Part shown: positions 41,224 to 50,817 of the stretch, one piece after another | Position numbering within the stretch: position 1 is the stretch's first letter | Layout of the letters: each line of letters begins with the position of its first letter | Origin: a virus | DNA length: 61,438 nt | Reading direction: 5' to 3' (one strand) | Virus record (IMG/VR): IMGVR_UViG_3300020595_001672 | Coordinates: 1-61,438 of that record | Position numbers and translations under genes: made by a program | The notes under the pieces: model-generated | What the model was told of the DNA's origin: nothing | Database searches by the model: none | The model's input: the letters and a program-made list of their open reading frames with translations, nothing else

Positions 41224-41788
41224 TTTCTGCCGAGTCCTTAACTGCTCTTAAAAAGCCAACTATGCGTATCATAGCCACAACAATTAAAATGCTCGCTGAT
41301 ACAGTAAAACCAGTGTTTACCGCTTTTTCTACTCTGCTACGCTTTTTTAGTGATTTAGCTTGTCCGTGAAGTTCTAAAAATAGCTGCGCTAGGTCTGCGT
41401 CGGGGTGTTTAGACATAGCTTCTGCTAAGTTAGCAGCTAGTGCCTGTGTAGCACGCTCGTTTGGCTTATTAGCTACTACAGATTTCCTAACTTCGGAAAT
41501 ACTTTTTACTAGTTCTCGAACAGTTTCTCTATCTGGCTTTGCTACCGCATTTATATCAACTGAGTTAGGCACAACACCATCTGATTTAGTAGCCTGCTTT
41601 ATGATTGCATCGGCAAACTTTTCTGGATCGTTAAGTTGAGCAATATTTTTTGCTACTTTTAGTTGTGACTCGTAATAATCATCAAATAGATCTAACTGTT
41701 TAGCAGCACCTTTGGTATTGCCGACAGCTTTAGCAGCCTTTTTCAATAATTTAAGTGGGTTTTCGGAAACTATTTGGTTAACTTTCAT
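41213..41788 (-). CDS. membrane-associated protein of unknown function
   Basis: 191 residues. A helical front (NPLKLLKKAAKAVGNTKGAAKQLD) resembles the N-terminal segment of the 37070 product (NPLRLAKAAKDVV). A hydrophobic segment at about 158-178 (TGFTVSASILIVVAMIRIVGFL) is a likely membrane helix. It is probably a virion or envelope-contact protein; this is inference. Confidence 0.65.
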   Translation of the reverse strand: MKVNQIVSENPLKLLKKAAKAVGNTKGAAKQLDLFDDYYESQLKVAKNIAQLNDPEKFADAIIKQATKSDGVVPNSVDINAVAKPDRETVRELVKSISEVRKSVVANKPNERATQALAANLAEAMSKHPDADLAQLFLELHGQAKSLKKRSRVEKAVNTGFTVSASILIVVAMIRIVGFLRAVKDSAENDR

Positions 41789-41790
41789 TA

Positions 41791-43290
41791 CTATGCATTA
41801 ACTCCAAGTAGTTGTCCGAGTTTGCCAAACATTGCTTGCGCTTGTGGCTGCGCTGACTGCGTAACACCGGTCTTAAACGTTTCAAAATCGTTATCTAATA
41901 CAGCTTGACGCATCTTACTAGCACTCATGCCGCTAGCATCGTCTGCGTCTGGATTGCGAGTAAGTCTATGCTGTTTAATACTGTTAAACTTGTAATGATG
42001 TACTTTAGTTTCAACATTGTTGTAGCGTTCGATAATAGGGAACAGCTTGTCTTCGCCTTCTACAAAGATAATATCAGTATAGCCCATCTTGTACAGTCGG
42101 TCAACAGCTAGAAGTGCTGTTTTAGCAAGACCTACAGCAATACCGTTAAAACTTAGTCTGGCCCATTGTAATTTCTCGTCAGGACTGAGCGGATCTGTTG
42201 GTAACTTAGCAGCACGATCACTTAAGAATAAGAAACTGTCGCCTGGCTGCTGTTTAATAGCTTCGACCATTAACTCATGACCGGCGGTAGCAGGGTTTAA
42301 TCTACCAAATGCTAATACTGCTTGTTTACGCTTTTGACCACCTAAGCCAAATACTTCGTTAACACTTTCTGTTGAAACAACGTTAGCACTACCTGTCATA
42401 GCAGGCGCAGCACTTATTCCAGCAAGACTAGCTGCTACTTTGCCAGCGTTTCCGTATTTGCTGTACAGACTCTTTATTAGATTCCATAGTGATGTTACTG
42501 GCTTCTTAGCAGCTAGACCTATAATCTTAGTAACAGGAGCAGCAAGAATAAAAGCAGCTTCCCATATAGAAGTCTCGCCTACTTTCTTGAGAAGGTCCTC
42601 TATAGTAGCATCTGGATCTCGAGCCCATTCAATAAGATCCTTGCCTATAAAACCGCCAGCCATTGCCAATGAACCAATATACTGACGAGCAACACTAGTA
42701 CTCCAACCAGATGCTTGTGCGGCAAAACTTTTAACATGCTCAAAATTGCGCATAGCAATTCTATTTTCTTCAGTTAGCTTTGCTATTTTTTTCTTAAATT
42801 TAACAGTACGTATGCCGTCCATTTTTCGCAGTACTTTTGGCCTAAAGAACGTTGGATATTTTCTAGCATACGCTGTTGCTTTAGCAAGGATAACAGGATT
42901 TCTAACTACGGCTAAAGCGGCTTGGGTAGCAGATTGCTTTAAGCCTTGCTTGATACCGTGCTTTAGAATATTACCACTGACTTTCTTAGCACCTAATCCA
43001 GCAACACCGCCGCCGCCTAGTGTTAAGCCCAAGTTAATTGGATTAAGTATGTCGCCTATTAGTGGTAGTTGACCACCTGGTATTAGGCCTTTTTCGCCGA
43101 TGCCTCCGGGATGACCTTGCTTTGCTAATTCTTGATATTTCTTTGCTTCTTTTTCGCTAAGTCCGAGCATTTGAAAATACTCAATAGTTTCGTCAGCGTT
43201 AAGCATATCCTGATAATGGTACTGACCAATAGCGTGAACCCTGCTCCATTCTATATTGCGATTTTCATTTAGCAGTTCACTTAGATACAT
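41791..43290 (-). CDS. large phage protein with C-terminal nucleotidyltransferase-like domain
   Basis: 499 residues. Residues 1-300 include Gly/Ala-rich hydrophobic segments (LGLTLGGGGVAGLGAKKV, VAASLAGISAAPAMT) that suggest a membrane-active or packed virion protein. From about 325 to the end it resembles the cytidylyltransferase fold: AVLAFGRLNPATAGHELMVEAI (T-x-GH), FLFLSDRAAKLPTDPLSPDEKLQWARLSF and GMSASKMRQAVL (the ISSTxxR-like motif). The fusion of a hydrophobic virion-type front with a nucleotidyl-transfer domain is unusual; it might be injected into the host. Start MYLSELLNEN; the stop lies three bases before the next ATG. Confidence 0.72.
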   Translation of the reverse strand: MYLSELLNENRNIEWSRVHAIGQYHYQDMLNADETIEYFQMLGLSEKEAKKYQELAKQGHPGGIGEKGLIPGGQLPLIGDILNPINLGLTLGGGGVAGLGAKKVSGNILKHGIKQGLKQSATQAALAVVRNPVILAKATAYARKYPTFFRPKVLRKMDGIRTVKFKKKIAKLTEENRIAMRNFEHVKSFAAQASGWSTSVARQYIGSLAMAGGFIGKDLIEWARDPDATIEDLLKKVGETSIWEAAFILAAPVTKIIGLAAKKPVTSLWNLIKSLYSKYGNAGKVAASLAGISAAPAMTGSANVVSTESVNEVFGLGGQKRKQAVLAFGRLNPATAGHELMVEAIKQQPGDSFLFLSDRAAKLPTDPLSPDEKLQWARLSFNGIAVGLAKTALLAVDRLYKMGYTDIIFVEGEDKLFPIIERYNNVETKVHHYKFNSIKQHRLTRNPDADDASGMSASKMRQAVLDNDFETFKTGVTQSAQPQAQAMFGKLGQLLGVNA

Positions 43291-43586
43291 TTGTATTCAC
43301 CTTTTTGAATTCTCGGAAGTTCTTCGCTTGACAGAATGTTAAGTATTTCTTTAATAATCTCTTTAGCAAACACCTCTTGAGGCATATCATATTTCTTACA
43401 GTACGATCCTACACCTTTTTTAATCATAGGCATAAAGTGCTTTGGCTTTACTGTCTTTTTTAGATCTACAATATCACTAGCTCTACTCATAGTAGGGTAG
43501 TAGTGCTTTGTATAAAAGTCTTTGTCGTTTCGCATGTACGTAAGAAAGTCATTAGGTACATCAAAGTTAGGAGTCATGTCTGTCAT
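43281..43586 (-). CDS. unrecognised 101-residue protein
   Basis: ATG 43586 is chosen because it overlaps the preceding stop as TAATG; the open frame runs six bases further up. It begins MTDMTPNFDVPNDFLTYMRNDKDFYTKHYYPTMSRASDIVDLKKTVKPKHFMPMIKKGVGSYCKKY and has a helical basic end. No family recognised. Confidence 0.65.
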   Translation of the reverse strand: MTDMTPNFDVPNDFLTYMRNDKDFYTKHYYPTMSRASDIVDLKKTVKPKHFMPMIKKGVGSYCKKYDMPQEVFAKEIIKEILNILSSEELPRIQKGEYKCI

Positions 43587-44344
43587 TACCATGCTCTACA
43601 ACTCCAATATCTTGCTTTTGTTTTCGGTCCTGGATTATCACAGTTGTGTCTAGCACGGAAACTCTTACGTGCTTTAGGATTGCTTTTACGGATGCGCATA
43701 GTAGGACGTTTAGCACTTGTGCCGCCGTGGCCGAAGTTTACTTTCTTTACATTACCGGTCTTTGGATCCTTAACGTACACTTTAAACTTTTTAACATCAC
43801 CACGGGTGGGTTTGTTTAGTTTAACTTTACGTCCTCGGTACTCGGCTTCGAATAAATCATTTTCGTCAATACTGTAAGCAAGATCACCAAACATTTCGTG
43901 GAAGTCTTCGTGATCTTCTAGTGTAACTTCTTCACTAAGTTCAATTTCTTTAAAACGTCTATGTTCGTTAATTGCTTTAGTAGCTTCATCAGAATAAGCA
44001 AAAGCACCGCTGTAGTGCGAGCCTGCTCTACCTTCAACAATCGGCTTTACAGTGCGATTCCAGTGTTCTGTAATACGACGCTGTGCCATTTTGCGTTGTT
44101 CATTCATAATGTCTTCCTCGCTCATCGAGATTTCTATGTCAAAGTCTGTAATACCATTTTCTAGTAAGTAGCTTGACAGTGTATCAGCATAGTCGTCTGC
44201 TTCTGCTTCTGTAAGTGATCCGTCGCCTTCCCAGTGGTATACACTAACATCAGGGTCGTCTGATTCTAATAGAGTAGTGTAGGGAATACCTGATTCAGAA
44301 AGTTGATGCTGTTTATTGACAAATAATCGTATGAATTGTGCCAT
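43586..44344 (-). CDS. phage protein with conserved basic C-terminal module
   Basis: 252 residues. The C-terminal 90 residues (AEYRGRKVKLNKPTRGDVKKFKVYVKDPKTGNVKKVNFGHGG... MRIRKSNPKARKSFRARHNCDNPGPKTKARYWSCRAW) form a basic module with two Cys seen on other T4-like marine phage proteins. The N-terminal part is acidic and helical. It begins a late unit after a GATAAATA at 44364. A head, core or protease-processed protein is possible; unproven. Confidence 0.75.
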   Translation of the reverse strand: MAQFIRLFVNKQHQLSESGIPYTTLLESDDPDVSVYHWEGDGSLTEAEADDYADTLSSYLLENGITDFDIEISMSEEDIMNEQRKMAQRRITEHWNRTVKPIVEGRAGSHYSGAFAYSDEATKAINEHRRFKEIELSEEVTLEDHEDFHEMFGDLAYSIDENDLFEAEYRGRKVKLNKPTRGDVKKFKVYVKDPKTGNVKKVNFGHGGTSAKRPTMRIRKSNPKARKSFRARHNCDNPGPKTKARYWSCRAW

Positions 44345-44363
44345 GATAAATCCTTATTTGTAG

Positions 44364-44371
44364 TATTTATC
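44364..44371 (-). promoter_or_regulatory. T4-type late promoter
   Basis: GATAAATA followed by CTACAAAT on the minus strand, 20 bases before ATG 44344. AAGGA lies between. Confidence 0.65.
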
Positions 44372-44383
44372 ATAAAGAGAAGG

Positions 44384-44409
44384 ATAGGGGAGCTATTACA
44401 CTCCCCTAT
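44384..44409. terminator. bidirectional-looking hairpin after the 1656-residue protein gene
   Basis: A perfect 9-bp stem ATAGGGGAG/CTCCCCTAT with an 8-base loop, just past the stop of the gene at 44415. On the plus strand it is followed by TGTTTTT. On the minus strand, the way the genes run, it is followed by CCTTCTCTTT. It may end the minus-strand fibre transcript before the next late promoter. Confidence 0.6.
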
Positions 44410-44414
44410 TGTTT

Positions 44415-47400
44415 TTAGGTTAAGCCGCTAATGTTTACTGTTTCGATATCATTAGATACCATCGAAACCATATTCATCGAAGTTTGACCAACAGTATTTG
44501 GGCTAACGTTGTTGCGAATTTGAGCATAAGCGTCGTTTGCCCCGTCGCCCATCAACCAAATTTGGGCACTGCCGTAATGTAAATTATTACTGAAGTTGTA
44601 AGCGTCTGTGCCCAAACTACTAGGACGGTAAGTATTGTTATCCCTATAGTCAATCTGCCACTGTTGAGGATCACGAACCATCTTACTAACCTCACCATAA
44701 TCGGGCATATCTATGCTTCTACGCAGGGTAGTCACCACCATTGAAGCTATCTTACCGTGGAAGTTGCGGTTAGCACCACGACCGCCAACAGTGAAGTCAC
44801 CAACAACACTACGATCCATTCGACCGCCATTTGTTGACCAGTTAGTTGATGTGCTGAGATCGGGACCGGGAAGGGCGGTACTCAAGTTCACACTATAGAT
44901 CTCAAAACAGTCAGCGAGGTTAGCAGCACTAGCGTCACTTCCGCTCAGACGCTCGCCCGTATGACCAACGTAAAAGCCATACCAGTTACCAGAACCACTA
45001 GCTAGTCTACCGAGTGAACATTCATTTAACGCACCTGTACGACCCCAACCGAAGTAAAGGTAACGGCTAGCATCTACACGCAGGTAGATGTTATCGTCAG
45101 TCGTGCCAGTGCCTTCACCTTGATTCCATATATGCTGGTTCGAGGCGTTGTTATCGGAGCTGAACACAACAGCCGTTGCCCAAGGACGTGCGTTAGAGTG
45201 ATTAGATGTCCTACCAGCCGTAGTATTACCAGTAGCAGTAGCACCTAGGTCTGACATGCGGATTGGGTTGAAATGGTTCTGGTTGGCAACTTGAAGACCT
45301 CGTTCAGATGAACCGCTAAAGTCCAAGGCCTTTGTCCACGGGGTGCTCACAGTTGTTGATAGCGTCGGCATAGAAACTTCAGATAGTCCTGTCCAATCTA
45401 CATTTGCGCCATCGAAGTCCTCACTGTTATTAAAAATGTCTGTAACTAAGAACATAACATCAAGCGAGGTAATACCAAATCCTTGGTCACCTGTTTCACC
45501 TTTGTAACCACTCCAATCTGAATAATTAACAGTTGATTCATCTCCTTGAGAAAGACCAATGTTGCCATTTCTACCAAATCCAAATCTAATGTTATTACCA
45601 TCTGCAGTAATTTCAATAAAAGCACAAGTTGTATCCTGTAATGCTGGTGTGTTTACAAGCATTGTGTTATAATTTGTTCCTGGTTTAAATAACTGAAAAG
45701 TCTTACTCTGAGTACTTCCAGATATTCTAAGTTGCAAATCACCTTTAAATACTTCTCCAGAAACTACAGTATTAGATTTAGTTGATTGGTCACCATTGTC
45801 CCAATTGGCTCCTTTAAGTCCAATGCGAATCTCATACGCAGTTGGCATCTCATCAAAAAGGTCTGTAAAGAACGCATTGTCCATTACAAAGCGTTCACCA
45901 GCTCCAAGCGTTTCGTCAATTGACATCCAACCATAGTCACCATTGTCTACAATGTTAGTACCAGTTTGGTTAGCGGCTGGGCCTTCGTTTGTAATACCAG
46001 TCACAGATTCAACATAAGTGGAACCAGAGATAGCAACAGCACGACCAGCATCTGCTGTAGTGTCATTGACGTAGTACAACGTTAACGGCGGAGCATCAGC
46101 AGGCACCGCAAATGTAATACCTTTATAACCTTCTTCGGCATTTGGATCACCGGCGGAAGTGTTATCAAACGCAGTAACACCAGTTGTATAAACAGTTGTG
46201 TTGTCAGAAGCAAGTCGGAACTCAATTTCATCATTCGCTTCCATTGATGGATGGTAAATGAATCGATATGTGTTACCTGCGTTCAGGGATGTAACACCAG
46301 CAGATTCAAAACCGTAACCAGAAGGAACATGACCGCCAGCGCTCGCAGCATCAAATGCGGCAGCGTCAGGTTGTACCTTGAAATGACCATTGCCAGCAGA
46401 GCCTTCAGCTACTAATATATCACGAATACCAAATGGTGTACGTATTCCCTGTAGTCCACTTGTAGACAAGTTAACTTGTCCTTGGTCGTCTACAGCAAAG
46501 AACAATGGCAAACTTCCGTAAGCAGAGTCGCTTGGTACATAGTTGTGGTATGTCATAACTCGCGAAAATGCGCCACCGTTGTTAATTGCTGGCTGTGTGT
46601 TAATATCACCAATGTTACAAGCAATAACGTGTAGATCGTCGCCGTCCCATTCTAGAGCATAGTCAAAGAAAGCGTTGGTCATAGAGTTAATATTTGTAGT
46701 ATCGTCAGTAACACTTGAATCACTACTTGCTACTTCAAGTCTAGAGGTATGCGCCGGGTTAGCAGTGCCTTCGAATCCGATCACAGCATCAAAGTCGCTG
46801 AGTGCTACGTCGGTCCAGTTAACACCACTTGCCGGTACGCCAAAGTACACATCAGCGCCGGTAGTGCCAATGTACGGTAAAATATTAGTTTGTACCCATG
46901 TCTTTGGAAGTATGAATCTCTTGTTTACATCAAGGGTAGTGTTCAATTCAACCGCAGCATCGTGTGTTGTTGAATCGCCAGCATCGACATTACCGAGTAA
47001 GGTTGATGTAGCCATAGCACCTTCGGCAATAGGAGTCTTAAATCCACTTGGCGAAGTTGTGCTTCCTGCGTTTTGATTAGCAATAGTAAAGTTAGTCGGA
47101 ATATACACATTGTTTTGCGTTTGATCTTCAAACGCAGCAATAGTCAGTGTCTGTGCGCCTGAGTATGTACTAGCAGATGTTTTTAAAAGTGCGCCGCCGC
47201 GGTACAAGCGGAAATAACCATCAGTGTCATACTTTAGTGTAAATGTTTGGTTTATATTGTCATCGGAAATGCCAAATACTACGCCGTTATCGCTCCAACC
47301 AACTAAGTGATCTTTTTCATTATCATTACTGCTAGTGCTTCCGCCTACAATACTGCCAAACGTAACAAATCGTAAATCCCACATTGTGGTCCACTTAAAG

Positions 47401-49385
47401 TCTGTGCCTGGTGACGATCCGCTAGTGCCTACGCCTAAGCTATCAGTAGACGGGTCAAACGACGTTACCGCATTTTGGCCAGTGGCACTTAAAACACCAA
47501 TAGTTGGCGGTATATTGCTAGCACTACTAAAACTGTAAGTAAGTTCTTCGTCTTGACTAATTTGTACATCGTACTGAGCAATAGCGTCTTCGTCGAGGAA
47601 TATTTGATTTGGCTGATAAAAGTTACCAGCGACTTCTGTAAAGTCAGCAATATTGCCCAAGTTAGCATTGTCAGTTAGTGTAATAGATAATGTACCAACT
47701 GACGACCCAAACGTGTTTGATCGTGTAATAGTAATGGTATATGTTTCTGTAGCTGATATAGGGTCAATAGTGCCAGTAAGATAGCGACCAGTGTGTGTTA
47801 TACACGGCGGCAGCCCAGATACAGTAGTAGTGTAAGAAACGTCTGTAGGAGTTATCTCAATGTTAACACTATCTAGTTCGTTAAACGTATAGCTAGTGCT
47901 ACTGCTGTACACTGTTGGAACATAATCTGCGTCTGCTGCTGTTTGAACAGCAGTATATGTCACCGACGCTGTGTTAGCCGGAGCCGAAGATTCAGCATGG
48001 AACATATAATTATCTGGCATGTACCAAGTTGTGTTAGTTGGCTCGTCTACAAATATATGCGAGTGCGAGTAAAAGCCGTCTGAGTTAGTGTCAGTATCGT
48101 TTGTATACGGAGCACCAAATAGTGTAAATGCGTTCTGTGATACATAGTCAGCTTCGGATCTGTTTGAAAACAGCGGGTAGTAAAATGATCCATCTGGTGA
48201 TTCAATGTAGCGATATTGTAAAGGAACGTCGTCTACTAGACTATTGGTACTAACGGTGCCAACATTGACCTGAGCGTTTTCTTTAACCATATGACACACT
48301 AGCATGTATTCTTCACTAGTGTCTACAATAAACGCACTACGTGCAATTACCAGCCATTCGCCGTTTTTATAGTGACTAATGGATAGTCTACCAGTATTAT
48401 CAATACCTGCTCTAAACTGGGAACTTTTGCCAGGTGCTTCGTAGAAACCATTTTCAATTACAACACCGTAATCGCTGTTTTCAAACGCAGCGTTTGGTCC
48501 AAGTCTTACAGCAAGATCTAATACGTCGCCTAGGCTGGTTATGTTTTCTAACAGTGTAGTAGAATCACCAGCATCAAACTTACTAGTTTCTAACAAACCG
48601 ATAGTAAATTTACGATCAAAATCTCGACCAGTGTTATCAAATTCAAAGTATTCGCCAGGGCTGTTAACTTCTTGTCCTATAGTGTAAAAGCCATCACTAA
48701 ATTGTGAACCTGAGTTAGAACCCTTTGTAGCAATGCCTCCGGAGATAGTTACGTCGCCAAAAGTGCCTATGTTAGGCGTAGTTTGACCGTATTGATTACT
48801 AGTACTAGGGTCATCAGCACCAGCGCCCACTGGAGTAACATTAAACAGTGCGTTTAGTGCGTTTACTACAGCATTAAGTGATGTAGTTTGTGCTTGACCA
48901 TTAATTGTAACATTGTAAGGTCTAATGGAAGTATAAAGCGCAACACCAGTGTCGGCATCTTCTCGGATAGTGATGTTACCGTCAGCATCGCCAACAGCTT
49001 TAACGCTGTTTACACCAAAGCTATCACCAAGTGATGTAAGTACAGAAGTGTTAGTGTTATCACGTGTAAAGTTTACAACAGTAATAGCATCGAGTTCTAC
49101 AGCGCCGCCAATTACGTTTGCCTTTTCAGTAATGTATGCTGCCGCTGCAACCGCATCAGCAAAGCCGTTACCGTCTGCGTCTTGGAATTCAGTGTGCGGT
49201 ACACCGTAGAATTCGTATACTGGGTTGTTGTCGTCTGTGGTTCTAACATCGTTAACAACATCAACACGAGTGCTGTCTTCGGTGTTAACTTGTCCACTTA
49301 GACAAGCGTTCCAGTATGCCGGCTGTGACGATCCTACAAAGGTTACACAGTTACCGTTGTTATTTCGAACTACTCGAATAGCCAT
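44415..49385 (-). CDS. very large appendage protein with LamG-like and Ig-like domains
   Basis: 1656 residues. It opens MAIRVVRNNNGNCVTFVGSSQPAYWNACLSG. Beta-rich segments around 225-400 and 1400-1600 (for example LYFGWGRTGALNECSLGRLASGSGNWYGFYVGHTGERL and FHGKIASMVVTTLRRSID) look like concanavalin/LamG-type sugar-binding sheets. SGLPPCITHTGRYLTGTIDPISATETYTITITRSNTFGSSVGTLSITL near 525 is a He_PIG/cadherin-like Ig repeat. The length and domains fit a host-recognition or long-fibre appendage. It is followed by a hairpin and preceded by two other fibre genes. Confidence 0.78.
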   Translation of the reverse strand: MAIRVVRNNNGNCVTFVGSSQPAYWNACLSGQVNTEDSTRVDVVNDVRTTDDNNPVYEFYGVPHTEFQDADGNGFADAVAAAAYITEKANVIGGAVELDAITVVNFTRDNTNTSVLTSLGDSFGVNSVKAVGDADGNITIREDADTGVALYTSIRPYNVTINGQAQTTSLNAVVNALNALFNVTPVGAGADDPSTSNQYGQTTPNIGTFGDVTISGGIATKGSNSGSQFSDGFYTIGQEVNSPGEYFEFDNTGRDFDRKFTIGLLETSKFDAGDSTTLLENITSLGDVLDLAVRLGPNAAFENSDYGVVIENGFYEAPGKSSQFRAGIDNTGRLSISHYKNGEWLVIARSAFIVDTSEEYMLVCHMVKENAQVNVGTVSTNSLVDDVPLQYRYIESPDGSFYYPLFSNRSEADYVSQNAFTLFGAPYTNDTDTNSDGFYSHSHIFVDEPTNTTWYMPDNYMFHAESSAPANTASVTYTAVQTAADADYVPTVYSSSTSYTFNELDSVNIEITPTDVSYTTTVSGLPPCITHTGRYLTGTIDPISATETYTITITRSNTFGSSVGTLSITLTDNANLGNIADFTEVAGNFYQPNQIFLDEDAIAQYDVQISQDEELTYSFSSASNIPPTIGVLSATGQNAVTSFDPSTDSLGVGTSGSSPGTDFKWTTMWDLRFVTFGSIVGGSTSSNDNEKDHLVGWSDNGVVFGISDDNINQTFTLKYDTDGYFRLYRGGALLKTSASTYSGAQTLTIAAFEDQTQNNVYIPTNFTIANQNAGSTTSPSGFKTPIAEGAMATSTLLGNVDAGDSTTHDAAVELNTTLDVNKRFILPKTWVQTNILPYIGTTGADVYFGVPASGVNWTDVALSDFDAVIGFEGTANPAHTSRLEVASSDSSVTDDTTNINSMTNAFFDYALEWDGDDLHVIACNIGDINTQPAINNGGAFSRVMTYHNYVPSDSAYGSLPLFFAVDDQGQVNLSTSGLQGIRTPFGIRDILVAEGSAGNGHFKVQPDAAAFDAASAGGHVPSGYGFESAGVTSLNAGNTYRFIYHPSMEANDEIEFRLASDNTTVYTTGVTAFDNTSAGDPNAEEGYKGITFAVPADAPPLTLYYVNDTTADAGRAVAISGSTYVESVTGITNEGPAANQTGTNIVDNGDYGWMSIDETLGAGERFVMDNAFFTDLFDEMPTAYEIRIGLKGANWDNGDQSTKSNTVVSGEVFKGDLQLRISGSTQSKTFQLFKPGTNYNTMLVNTPALQDTTCAFIEITADGNNIRFGFGRNGNIGLSQGDESTVNYSDWSGYKGETGDQGFGITSLDVMFLVTDIFNNSEDFDGANVDWTGLSEVSMPTLSTTVSTPWTKALDFSGSSERGLQVANQNHFNPIRMSDLGATATGNTTAGRTSNHSNARPWATAVVFSSDNNASNQHIWNQGEGTGTTDDNIYLRVDASRYLYFGWGRTGALNECSLGRLASGSGNWYGFYVGHTGERLSGSDASAANLADCFEIYSVNLSTALPGPDLSTSTNWSTNGGRMDRSVVGDFTVGGRGANRNFHGKIASMVVTTLRRSIDMPDYGEVSKMVRDPQQWQIDYRDNNTYRPSSLGTDAYNFSNNLHYGSAQIWLMGDGANDAYAQIRNNVSPNTVGQTSMNMVSMVSNDIETVNISGLT

Positions 49386-49388
49386 TAA

Positions 49389-50783
49389 TTATCTCCCTAC
49401 TACAAATAATGTGGTTAGCGGCTGTACAAACACTGGCTGATCTGCTCGTATAGCTGGTAATGCCCTTGCGTTTACATCTTCAATAGATGCAAGGTAAGCA
49501 GTCATAATTGGACGGTTCAGGAATGTTCTTCCCGTTGTGCCAGCACCAAAGAAGATCGGCTCACCTGTAAGGGCAAATGTAAATGTTGCGTCGTCGTTTG
49601 AGTCTCTAGTTTGCCAAATAAGCCCAACTTCTACAGTTGTATTAGCAAACTGCGGTGTTAGGTTAAAGTCGAATCTAAACGAACAAAAGTCACCTGTATT
49701 AAGTTGACTTATATTGTATGAACCCGAAGCAGCATTGTACTGTAAGCTGCCGGATGTCTGTGCTTCGTTGTACGGACTAAATGTACTGTCTTCAGCAAAG
49801 TCAAACATACTAGTCACGCCAGTCGGCATATAAGCGCCGGAGAATAAACCAACACCTCGATAAGCGTCTGGACGAGCAGTACTGCCGTCCATAAAGAATC
49901 CATCCGGTAAGTTGTTAGCATCTGCGCCGTAAATAGCACCGGGAGCTTCGGAAGCTCCGCCTGCTCCGTTGGTCCAATATGGTTTGTCGTTTGCTAGCTG
50001 TCGTTCGGCGCTAAAACCAAATCTCATCCATTCTTGCGTGAGTACTTGCGCAGAGGTATATTCTACGTCAGTACCAATGTCACTTGTACCAGCTGCTCCT
50101 GTTGTTCTATTTTCAAAACCACCAGTAAACTCGTAACCACCTGTACCGTCACCAATTAGGTCTTGTACATCAGCGCCGCCAACTGTTAAGCGACCGTCGA
50201 CATCAACGTCTGACTGGAAGTTAGCAATGTTCTCAACACGTAACGCAGAGCTATCTGGTGTAATAATGTTTGGCACCGATAAGTGCCCTTCTACAGTAAC
50301 ATCAGAATTAAAACTAGTGTGCTCTAACATTGTTACGCCACCAGATGCTAATCCGCCAATTTGGGTAGTGTTAACTGCGTAGGATGTTGTATTTGTGTTG
50401 TTTACGTTACCAGTAACTTCGCCGCTAACTCCGTCAATAATCTGTGTACTGTCGTCAGCAAACACTGAACCTGCAAAGTTACCAGAAAAATCAGCGCCGT
50501 CTACGGCAATTCCAGTTAACGCCGAGCCGTCAATTGCAGGTAGTGTACCTGTTAAATTACCAGCATCGATAGTGCCGTTAATGCCGTCAATTAGTAGTGA
50601 ACTATCATCGGCAAATACAGATCCTGTAATATCGCCGGTAACGTCACCTGTTACATTACCAGTCAAGTTAAATGCTGCTGATGTAATGCTTGATTCCCAA
50701 CTAGTGCCGTTCCACGTATATGTAGTTCCGCCTACAATATGCGTATCGTTGACATTAGGATTGCTAGGAAATTGTATTGCCAT
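49389..50783 (-). CDS. tail-fibre or appendage protein with DDS-type repeats, N-terminal glycine-threonine tag
   Basis: 464 residues. It starts MAIQFPSNPNVNDTHIVGGTTYTWNGTSWES, a pattern common at the base of marine phage fibres. Three FADDSxxIDGxxG repeats follow near residues 55-130, then SDVTVEGHLSVPNIITPDSSALRVENIANFQSDVDVDGRL and a C-terminal beta domain with GSLQYNAASGSYNIS. GGAGAGGG lies before ATG, and GATAAATA at 50803 drives late expression. Its repeats match those in the genes at 14947 and 50818. Confidence 0.8.
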   Translation of the reverse strand: MAIQFPSNPNVNDTHIVGGTTYTWNGTSWESSITSAAFNLTGNVTGDVTGDITGSVFADDSSLLIDGINGTIDAGNLTGTLPAIDGSALTGIAVDGADFSGNFAGSVFADDSTQIIDGVSGEVTGNVNNTNTTSYAVNTTQIGGLASGGVTMLEHTSFNSDVTVEGHLSVPNIITPDSSALRVENIANFQSDVDVDGRLTVGGADVQDLIGDGTGGYEFTGGFENRTTGAAGTSDIGTDVEYTSAQVLTQEWMRFGFSAERQLANDKPYWTNGAGGASEAPGAIYGADANNLPDGFFMDGSTARPDAYRGVGLFSGAYMPTGVTSMFDFAEDSTFSPYNEAQTSGSLQYNAASGSYNISQLNTGDFCSFRFDFNLTPQFANTTVEVGLIWQTRDSNDDATFTFALTGEPIFFGAGTTGRTFLNRPIMTAYLASIEDVNARALPAIRADQPVFVQPLTTLFVVGR

Positions 50784-50802
50784 TATCCCTCTCCGTTTTT
50801 AA

Positions 50803-50810
50803 TATTTATC
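50803..50810 (-). promoter_or_regulatory. T4-type late promoter
   Basis: GATAAATA followed by TTAAAAAC on the minus strand, 20 bases before ATG 50783. Confidence 0.6.
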
Positions 50811-50817
50811 GACACGC

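Noticed and set aside
46675-47076. Plus-strand frames inside the 1656-residue protein gene and other fibre genes
   Set aside because: They are antisense shadows, common opposite beta-rich, Ser/Thr/Val-rich coding sequence, with no ribosome sites or known motifs.
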